Shown one piece after another: positions 53,608 through 59,798 of a DNA stretch of 59,798 nucleotides. Source of the stretch: Rhodospirillaceae bacterium (GTDB lineage: Bacteria > Pseudomonadota > Alphaproteobacteria > GCA-2721365); assembly GCA_002721365.1 (NCBI GenBank), contig PBKC01000036.1:1-59798 (forward strand), given 5' to 3'. The notes below the pieces were generated by a model. That model worked only from the letters and a program-made list of their open reading frames with translations. It searched no databases and was not told where the DNA came from. Every line of letters begins with the position of its first letter. Position 1 is the stretch's first letter. A program made the translations under genes and the position numbers.

Positions 53608-55402
53608 CGCGACCTCTCTTGTCCTCTCCCTGGGCCTAGCCCTCTCTCTGTCCTTTGATGCGCATCTGACGTGGGCTGCGGACGACGGAGCCGACCGCGT
53701 GGAAGAGGCCGACATGGCCGAGAGCGCGCCTCCGGGCGAGGGCGACCCTCACCTGGATGTGTTCAGTGAGACGGCCTATCCCAGCGCGACGCAATGTGCG
53801 CCGTGCCACGAGAAGATCTATGACGAGTGGCGCTCGTCTTCGCACGCCTATGCCGCCATTTCGCCGGTCTTCCACAAGTTCGAGCAGACCATCAACACGC
53901 TCGCGCCGACCATCAACACCTTCTGCGTGCGCTGCCATATGAGCGTCGGCACGGCGCTCGGCGAGCCGCGCGAAATGCCGCTATGGGAGCGGGCTCAGGT
54001 CTCGCGCGAGGGCGTGACCTGCATTTCCTGCCATCGCGTCGATACCGCCTACGGCAAGGTCAATGGTGAGCGACGGATCATTCCCGGCGACATCCATGAC
54101 CCGATGTACGGCAATATCGGGGGCGATGGGGTTGCCGAGGTCGTCGAGAACTCCGGCTTCTATAAGGTCGCGACGAGCGAAGAAGAACGCGGCGTGCCCA
54201 TCCACAACAAGGGCATCAAGTTCGCCCAGATCGACAAGTCGGAGTTCTGCGTCTCCTGCCATCAGGTGGCGGTGAACATCGGTATCAAGCTTGAGGTGGT
54301 GTGGGATCAGTACCGGGCCTCGCCGGCTGCGGCAGAAGGCGTTACCTGCCAGCAGTGCCACATGAGCAAGACACCCGGTGTTGCCACCGGTTATGAAGAA
54401 GGCCCGATCGCCGACATCAACGGCGAGGTGGTGAACGAGAACCGTGTCCACCACAACCACGCTTTCGCCGGTCCCGGCTACCCGATCGCGCATCCGGGTG
54501 TCTTCCCGCACAATCCGGATGCCGAAACCTGGCCGATGCAGGATTGGCTCAAGTTCGATTACCGGTCTGGCTGGGGCGATCCCGACTGGGAAGATGCCTA
54601 CGAGGACGCGGTCGAAGCCGGTGAGCGTCAGGAGATCGCGTTCCCCGAAGCCTGGGAGTTCCGCATCGATCGCGAGGACGCGCGGGCGGTGATCGAAGAC
54701 AATCTCGAGAAGATCGAGGAGAAGAAGGAACTCCGGCGCCAGGTCATGGAGAACGGGTCCAAAGTGGAAGGCCCCTTCTTCACCAGCGACAAGGCGGCCG
54801 GAGAGAGCCTCTCGTTCTACTACACGGTCACCAACACCAACCCGGGTCACAATCTGCCGTCCGGTTCGCTCGGCGCGCAGCCGGAGGTTTGGCTGAACGT
54901 CGCGCTCATCGATCCCGACGGAAAGAACGTCTGGGAGTCCGGGTATGTCGACCAGTATGGCGACATGGCCGATCTCCACTCCTACGACGTTCGTGACGGG
55001 ACGATCCCGCATGACGACCAGCTCTTCAATCTCCAGACGAAGTTCCTGACGACGAACGTCAAGGGGACGGACCGCGAGATGTACTTGCCGGTCAACGTCG
55101 ATCTGGATCAGCTGCCGTTCCTGCGGCCTCCGGCACAGCCGGTGACGGTCATGAACCATCCGCCGTTCGCGCGCATGGAGGGCCGGAGCCTGCCGCCGTT
55201 GTCGAGTCGCGACGCCGAGTATTCGGTTCCCGGAGACCTTCTCACCAAACCCGGGAAGTATAAGCTCGCGGTTCGGATGCGCAGCCGGGCCGAGCCGATC
55301 TACTTCATGAAGTTCATCGGTGCGACGACCGAGATGGAACAGGCAATGAACGAGTGGATGCTCGACTACCACGCCTATACGGTGGAGTTCGAAGTCCAAT
55401 AA
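53588..55402 (+). CDS. secreted pentahaem cytochrome c
   Basis: 604 residues from ATG 53588, overlapping the decahaem gene by 20 bases. A signal peptide ends about residue 30 (LSFDAHLTWA). Five CXXCH sites: 70-74, 113-117, 145-149, 221-225 and 254-258, followed by a His-rich NRVHHNHAF that may give distal ligands. The C-terminal about 200 residues are a beta-sandwich-like domain starting FYYTVTNTNPGHNLPSG. Related proteins occur with c554-type cytochromes. It could be the periplasmic or outer-surface carrier of the operon; no substrate-binding residues are evident. Confidence 0.88.
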   Translation: MRKMRPSATSLVLSLGLALSLSFDAHLTWAADDGADRVEEADMAESAPPGEGDPHLDVFSETAYPSATQCAPCHEKIYDEWRSSSHAYAAISPVFHKFEQTINTLAPTINTFCVRCHMSVGTALGEPREMPLWERAQVSREGVTCISCHRVDTAYGKVNGERRIIPGDIHDPMYGNIGGDGVAEVVENSGFYKVATSEEERGVPIHNKGIKFAQIDKSEFCVSCHQVAVNIGIKLEVVWDQYRASPAAAEGVTCQQCHMSKTPGVATGYEEGPIADINGEVVNENRVHHNHAFAGPGYPIAHPGVFPHNPDAETWPMQDWLKFDYRSGWGDPDWEDAYEDAVEAGERQEIAFPEAWEFRIDREDARAVIEDNLEKIEEKKELRRQVMENGSKVEGPFFTSDKAAGESLSFYYTVTNTNPGHNLPSGSLGAQPEVWLNVALIDPDGKNVWESGYVDQYGDMADLHSYDVRDGTIPHDDQLFNLQTKFLTTNVKGTDREMYLPVNVDLDQLPFLRPPAQPVTVMNHPPFARMEGRSLPPLSSRDAEYSVPGDLLTKPGKYKLAVRMRSRAEPIYFMKFIGATTEMEQAMNEWMLDYHAYTVEFEVQ

Positions 55403-55419
55403 TCGTGGGGGCACCTCAA

Positions 55420-56952
55420 TTGGCTGAAGTGGGTACGAGGAAGCTCGAAGGGCGCGTCGCAGCGATCGCTGCGCGCGCCGCTCTCGCGGCTCTCGCGGCG
55501 GCGGCGTCTGGGTACGCCGTCGCCGAGGAGGTCGAAGCGCCTCCGGGCACGGAGATCGTTCCGCACGATCCTTCCGTATTCGGGAGCGATCCGGCCTATG
55601 AAGATCTGGAATACGATTTCCAGCGACAGCTCGACATCTATGGGGGGAAGTACTCGGTACAGACTCCCCGCCCGATGCTGGAACTCGGTCGAGAACTCTA
55701 TACCGCCGGGCCGTTCCAGCCGGAGCAGAACTTCCTCGGCGACCTGAATCCGGTCGCGCAGTCGTTCTACATCTATGGCGACTGGCGGACGGCGCTGGCG
55801 TTCAACGACAACGGTAAGAACGAGATCGGGCAGGTCGCGACCCGCCTGAATCTCGATATGGACTACCGGATCACGGCGACCGAGCGCATTCACGCCTTCA
55901 TCGGCCCGCTCGATCAGGGCGGGCAGTTCGACCGCTGCGAGTTCTTCGGTCCCGATGAGAACGACTGCGACATTTCGGCCGACGGCAATTTCGACGCCTT
56001 GTTCTTCGAGGGCGATCTCGGGGCGATTACGGCCGGTGTCACCGGTGAATATCAGTCCTGGGACCTGCCGTTCGCGTTCGGCTTGATGCCGCTGCTGTTC
56101 CAGAACGGTATCTGGGTCGAGGATGCTTTCACCGGCGTGGCAGCGACCATTCCGGCGATGAACAGCCCGACGCTCGATATCTCGAACATGGACATCACGT
56201 TCTTTGCCGGCTTCGACAAGGTAACGACGCCGGGTATCAAGGACGCTTTCGGCAAAGCCGCAGACCACGGCGTCAATGTCTACGGTGTCACCGCCTTCAT
56301 CGAGACCATGCGCGGCTACTGGGAGGTCGGTTACGGTTACTCCGACGCCGATGACGGACTGAGCAATCAGAGCTATCACAACGTTACCGCCGCGTTCTCG
56401 AAGCGCTACGGGGGCTGGCTGTCGAACTCGGTTCGCGTGATCGGGAACTTCGGCCAGGATGCCAACGCGTTCGGCCAGAAGAACGCCGACGGTGTGATGC
56501 TGCTGGTCGAAAACTCGCTGATTACCGAACTGCCGTCGACGTTGATTCCTTACGCGAACTTCTTTCTCGGCATCGACAAGCCGCAATCGCTCGCGCGGGC
56601 GGCCGGGGCCGGGGGTATCCTCAAGAACACCGGTATCAACTTCGAGACCGATGGCCTGACGGGATTTCCGAAGCTCGACGACACGGGCAACGACGCCTTC
56701 GGCGGTGCGCTCGGCATTCAGTATCTGTTCAACTTCGATCAACAGATCGTCGCTGAATTCGCCACCGTCCAAGCGATCGGCGGCAAGAACAATCCCGACC
56801 GCGTGGCCAAGGGCGACGAGTATGCGGTCGGTCTGCGCTATCAGTTGCCGCTCGACAAGGCGTGGATCCTGCGGGCGGATGCGATGCATGGCTGGCGGGT
56901 GCGGGACGACAACCTGTTCGGGGCACGTCTCGAAATTCGCCGGAAGTTCTGA
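55420..56952 (+). CDS. outer-membrane beta-barrel protein of cytochrome operon
   Basis: 510 residues from a TTG at 55420 (GGGGG upstream); GTG 55405 is an alternative. After a signal-like Ala-rich segment ending GYAVA come repeated amphipathic strands with aromatic girdles, such as SFYIYGDWRTALAFNDNG, RGYWEVGYGYSDA and YAVGLRYQLPLDKAWILRAD, and a C-terminal Phe (RRKF), typical of outer-membrane barrels. Two Cys (CEFFGPDENDC) lie in one loop. No CXXCH. In this operon it could sheath a cytochrome, as MtrB does for MtrA, or be a porin for a substrate. I do not claim MtrB homology. Confidence 0.82.
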   Translation: MAEVGTRKLEGRVAAIAARAALAALAAAASGYAVAEEVEAPPGTEIVPHDPSVFGSDPAYEDLEYDFQRQLDIYGGKYSVQTPRPMLELGRELYTAGPFQPEQNFLGDLNPVAQSFYIYGDWRTALAFNDNGKNEIGQVATRLNLDMDYRITATERIHAFIGPLDQGGQFDRCEFFGPDENDCDISADGNFDALFFEGDLGAITAGVTGEYQSWDLPFAFGLMPLLFQNGIWVEDAFTGVAATIPAMNSPTLDISNMDITFFAGFDKVTTPGIKDAFGKAADHGVNVYGVTAFIETMRGYWEVGYGYSDADDGLSNQSYHNVTAAFSKRYGGWLSNSVRVIGNFGQDANAFGQKNADGVMLLVENSLITELPSTLIPYANFFLGIDKPQSLARAAGAGGILKNTGINFETDGLTGFPKLDDTGNDAFGGALGIQYLFNFDQQIVAEFATVQAIGGKNNPDRVAKGDEYAVGLRYQLPLDKAWILRADAMHGWRVRDDNLFGARLEIRRKF

Positions 56953-57029
56953 GGCAGGTGCCATGGATCGCTGCGTGATGGGGGACATGGGAGGCGGTGC
57001 GGCGGCCAACCGGCCGCACCGGGGGAAGA

Positions 57030-58325
57030 ATGCCTGACAGCTTGACCGGCTCGATCGAGCCCCTGATCGCTTACGCCGCCTTTGCGTTCCTGGCGGCAAC
57101 GACGCTGTATGTGTTGGTGCTGGGGTTCACGAGCCTGCGGCGGGCAGCCGTCGTTCAGAGAACGGCCGAGTCCCAGCGCGAGATGCTGCGGGCGCAGATC
57201 GAACGCATCATGGACGAGCGGCGGTTCGACCGTGAGCGGAACGAGCTGTCATGGAACGGCTACCGGAAGTTCCAGATCGCGCGGAAAGTGATGGAAGGTG
57301 GCGGCATCTGCTCGTTCTATCTGGCGCCGCACGATTCCCGACCTCTGCCGCCGTTCAGTCCCGGTCAATTCCTGACCTTTCAGCTTCATATCCCGGGCCA
57401 GCCCAAGCCTGTGATCCGCTGCTACTCGCTGTCCGACAGCCCGAATCATCCGGATTATTACCGGGTGTCGATCAAGCGGGTCCCGCCGCCGCGTGACAAG
57501 CCGGACGTCCCGCCGGGTCTGTCGTCGAACTTCTTTCATGAGAGTCTGAACGAAGGCGACATTCTCGACGTCAAGGCGCCGGGCGGCAGCTTCTATCTCG
57601 ACATGACCAAGCAGACTCCGGTGGTGCTGATCGGTGGTGGCGTCGGGCTGACGCCCGTCCTCAGCATGGTGAATGCGATCGTGGAGTCGGGATCGAAGCG
57701 GGAAGCCTATTTCTTCTATGGCGTCCGCAATGGCGAAGAGGCGGTCATGAAGGAGCATCTCGAGCGGCTCGCCGCCGAGAACGAGAACATTCACCTTCAT
57801 CTCTGCTACAGCAATCCGAAGGACGACGAGGAGGAAGGGCGCGACTTCACCCATGGCGAGCGGGTCAGCGTCGACCTGTTCAAGCGGGTCCTGCCGTCCA
57901 GCAACTTCGACTTCTACATGTGCGGCCCGCCTCCGATGATGAACTCGGTGACGGAGGGCCTCGCCGAATGGGGTGTGCCGGAGAAGAACGTGCACTTCGA
58001 AGCGTTCGGTCCGGCCAGCGCCAAGAAGACCGCGCCACCCGCCACCGCGGCGCCGGCGGAAGGAGCACCCCAGATCACCGTCACCTTCGCGAAGTCCGGC
58101 AAGGCGGTGCCGTGGGATGCCAGCGTCGGATCGATTCTGGATTTCGCCGAAGCCAACGGCGTGGCGCTGGATTTCGGGTGTCGGGCCGGCAATTGCGGGA
58201 CCTGCATCACCGCGATCAAGTCGGGTGAGATCGATTACCTGCACGAACCCGGCGAGCGCCCGGAGTCAGGATCGTGCCTGGCTTGCATTTCGGTACCGAA
58301 AGGCGATCTGCAGCTGGACGCCTGA
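57030..58325 (+). CDS. membrane-anchored FAD/NAD(P)H reductase with C-terminal [2Fe-2S] ferredoxin
   Basis: 431 residues from ATG 57030 (GGGGGA upstream). One N-terminal membrane span (about 11-32) and a coiled segment, then a ferredoxin-reductase-like FAD domain (RCYSLSDSPN at 130-139), an NAD(P) domain (VLIGGGVGLTPVLSMV, YMCGPPPMM) and a plant-type [2Fe-2S] domain with FGCRAGNCGTC and GSCLACI. The architecture is like that of NqrF turned round and of oxygenase reductases. It probably exchanges electrons between NAD(P)H and the membrane, completing the operon from cytoplasm to outer membrane. Confidence 0.92.
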   Translation: MPDSLTGSIEPLIAYAAFAFLAATTLYVLVLGFTSLRRAAVVQRTAESQREMLRAQIERIMDERRFDRERNELSWNGYRKFQIARKVMEGGGICSFYLAPHDSRPLPPFSPGQFLTFQLHIPGQPKPVIRCYSLSDSPNHPDYYRVSIKRVPPPRDKPDVPPGLSSNFFHESLNEGDILDVKAPGGSFYLDMTKQTPVVLIGGGVGLTPVLSMVNAIVESGSKREAYFFYGVRNGEEAVMKEHLERLAAENENIHLHLCYSNPKDDEEEGRDFTHGERVSVDLFKRVLPSSNFDFYMCGPPPMMNSVTEGLAEWGVPEKNVHFEAFGPASAKKTAPPATAAPAEGAPQITVTFAKSGKAVPWDASVGSILDFAEANGVALDFGCRAGNCGTCITAIKSGEIDYLHEPGERPESGSCLACISVPKGDLQLDA

Positions 58326-58350
58326 CGGGGCTGGGCCAGCCATGAACAAT

Positions 58351-58386
58351 GGGGGAGGAAGCGAGGCTTCTTCCCCCAATTTCATT
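58351..58386. terminator. bidirectional terminator between convergent genes
   Basis: GGGGGAGGAAGC (58351-58362) pairs with GCTTCTTCCCCC (58366-58377) in a 12-bp stem with one G-T pair and a 3-base loop, followed by AATTTCATT. It lies between the reductase gene and the DUF3008 gene. Confidence 0.65.
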
Positions 58387-58404
58387 CGAGCGGATGAATC
58401 GGGG

Positions 58405-58593
58405 TCAGGATGTCGACTTCTGTCCCGGCTTCGCTTTGCGCTTCGATGACGCCATGCGTTCCAGCTCTTCTTCGCTCATCGAATCGACCATCGATTTCGA
58501 TGCGCCCTTGAGCTCGCTTTTCTTCTTCTCGCCGCGCTTCGCCGCGAGCGCAGCGCCTGCGGCCATCTGCTGGGATTTCGATTTCGCAGGCAT
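58405..58593 (-). CDS. DUF3008 family small basic protein
   Basis: 62 residues, start MPAKSKSQQMAAGAALAAKRG, then KKSELKGASKSMVDSMSEEELERMASSKRK. This is the typical small Lys-rich DUF3008 protein; family function is unknown. The ATG at 58593 is preferred over the adjacent GTG at 58596; GAGGG lies six bases upstream. It is convergent with the cytochrome operon. Confidence 0.85.
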   Translation of the reverse strand: MPAKSKSQQMAAGAALAAKRGEKKKSELKGASKSMVDSMSEEELERMASSKRKAKPGQKSTS

Positions 58594-58671
58594 CACGCGC
58601 CCTCGCTGCTTCCCAATACTGGTAGAGCTTCAACGCGTGGTCGGCAGCAAGGTTCGCGACCGGATCGGCGG

Positions 58672-59798
58672 TCAGCCCTCTCGCGTGGCCTGAGCCCAGT
58701 CGGGCAGGACGCCCGGCTCGATCCCGAAGACCATCAGTACCAGCGTGTAGGTCGCCGCAATCACCAGCAGCAGTCCGAGAATGTTGAGGAACACGCCCGC
58801 GCGGGCCATCTGCGGTATGGTCACATGGCCGCTGCCGAAAATTATGGCGTTGGGCGGAGTCGCGACCGGCATCATGAAGGCGCAGGAAGCGGCGAGCGTC
58901 GCCGGGATCACGAACAGCAGCGGATTTTCGCCGAGACCCACGGCGAGTGCTCCGACGATCGGCAGGAAGGCCGCGGTGGTGGCCGTGTTGCTGGTAAGCT
59001 CGGTCAGCAGAATGATCACGGCCGCGACGGCAATGACCAGGATCAGGTTGTCCAACTGGCCCATCGCGCCGATGCCGTCCGCGATCCAGGTAGCCAAGCC
59101 GGTATCGGCAATGGCGCCTGCCAGGGCGAGCCCACCTCCGAACAGCAGCAGCACGCCCCAGGGCAGGCGTGTGGCGGTCTCCCAGTCCATCGCGAAAACG
59201 CCACGGCGAAAGTCGACCGGCAGGATGAACAGGATCAGGGCCATGGTGATGGCGATGCCGTAGTCGGAGAGTGCGAGTCCTGGCAGCCAGTCGCCGATCA
59301 GCGGTCTGAATACCCATAGAAGGGCGGTGATCACGAACACCGCCGCGACCAGCTTCTCGCCCCGGCTCATCGGCCCCAGCGCCTGGAGCTGCTCGGTGAT
59401 CGCGGCGCGTCCGCCACTGATTTCCGGAAGCGCGAACCGGAAGATCACCCGCGTCAGCAGCAACCAGGTTACCGGCAGCATCACCACCATCAGCGGGAGG
59501 CCTACCAGCATCCATTGCGCGAATCCGATCGTGACCCCATAGGTCTTGGACATGAAGCCGGCGAGGAGGGCATTGGGCGGCGTGCCGATGAGTGTGGCGA
59601 GCCCGCCGATCGTCGCCGCGTAGGCGATGGCCACCACCAGGGCCACGGCGAACTGCTTCCCGTCCCGGTCGAGAGCGCCGTCGCGATCACGGATCAGGTC
59701 GACGACGGACAGGCCGATCGGCAGCATCATCAGTGTCGTCGCGGTGTTGCTGCCCCACATGCTGAGAAGGGCCTTGGCGATCATGACCCCGCCGATGA
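58672..59798 (-). CDS. DASS/SLC13-family sodium-coupled carboxylate or sulfate transporter (5' end outside window)
   Basis: At least 375 residues; the frame runs through the right edge without a fixed start. Two copies of the family's SNT motif are present, WGSNTATTLMMLPIG and ELTSNTATTAAFLPIVGALA, with TPPNALLAG and TPPNAIIFGSG loops. About nine membrane segments remain. These inner-membrane carriers import dicarboxylates, citrate or sulfate with sodium. It follows the DUF3008 gene on the same strand in the reverse direction, with 78 bases between. Confidence 0.92.
   Translation of the reverse strand, partial: IGGVMIAKALLSMWGSNTATTLMMLPIGLSVVDLIRDRDGALDRDGKQFAVALVVAIAYAATIGGLATLIGTPPNALLAGFMSKTYGVTIGFAQWMLVGLPLMVVMLPVTWLLLTRVIFRFALPEISGGRAAITEQLQALGPMSRGEKLVAAVFVITALLWVFRPLIGDWLPGLALSDYGIAITMALILFILPVDFRRGVFAMDWETATRLPWGVLLLFGGGLALAGAIADTGLATWIADGIGAMGQLDNLILVIAVAAVIILLTELTSNTATTAAFLPIVGALAVGLGENPLLFVIPATLAASCAFMMPVATPPNAIIFGSGHVTIPQMARAGVFLNILGLLLVIAATYTLVLMVFGIEPGVLPDWAQATREG

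Noticed and set aside
56963..57037. 24-codon frame between the barrel and reductase genes
   Set aside because: It overlaps the reductase start, has no Shine-Dalgarno and no protein-like pattern.

Overview
The window is G+C-rich chromosomal DNA with dense, often ATGA-overlapping gene pairs, GTG and TTG starts, and short dispersed palindromes. The gene complement (class II DAHP synthase, frameshifted short-type GltX, DUF5076, GlmU/GlmS core, Ldh-type oxidoreductase paralogues) fits an alphaproteobacterium, probably near Rhodospirillales. This is judged from protein character, not from a search. I see no phage, IS element, CRISPR array or rRNA. One tRNA is present, tRNA-Val(CAC).

Left part (1-15.1 kb): a truncated CoA-binding protein; a surface-glycan block (deacetylase-like protein, WbqC, epimerase, DegT aminotransferase, SGNH-like protein, glycosyltransferase); an enoyl-CoA hydratase / CoA-binding / DUF5076 unit; three paralogous Ldh-family oxidoreductases; and an enolase-superfamily / epimerase / GNAT operon. 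Next, 15.1-15.6 kb holds no gene on the + strand but carries a chain of hairpins ending in a strong terminator, a candidate non-coding RNA.

Middle part (15.7-46.4 kb): glmU-glmS with a frameshifted small secreted gene behind it; a conserved hypothetical; a DMT exporter; gabD-like and gor genes; a Sel1-like protein; a compact four-gene ExbB/ExbD-like membrane operon with two novel paralogous subunits (26.1-28.8 kb); aroG(II), a nicotinate phosphoribosyltransferase-like gene and nadE; gltX (broken by one missing C), cysS and cimA; a SPOUT methyltransferase; rpsD with a clear promoter, leader hairpin and terminator; and a sodium:solute symporter block with CBS-DUF294 and DnaQ-like regulators.

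Right part (46.4-59.8 kb): paaG/paaI behind a previously uncalled 55-codon gene, then the most striking feature, a multihaem cytochrome locus (48.0-58.3 kb). It encodes a tetrahaem c554-like protein (own terminator), then a six-gene operon: a cyclic-nucleotide-binding/4x[4Fe-4S] fusion, a b-type membrane protein, a membrane-anchored decahaem protein with a cytosolic eight-Cys domain, a secreted pentahaem protein, an outer-membrane beta-barrel, and a membrane-anchored FAD/[2Fe-2S] reductase. Together these parts could wire cytoplasmic pyridine nucleotide or iron-sulfur carriers through the inner membrane and periplasm to the outer membrane. The direction and substrate are unknown. A DUF3008 protein and a truncated DASS-family transporter close the window.
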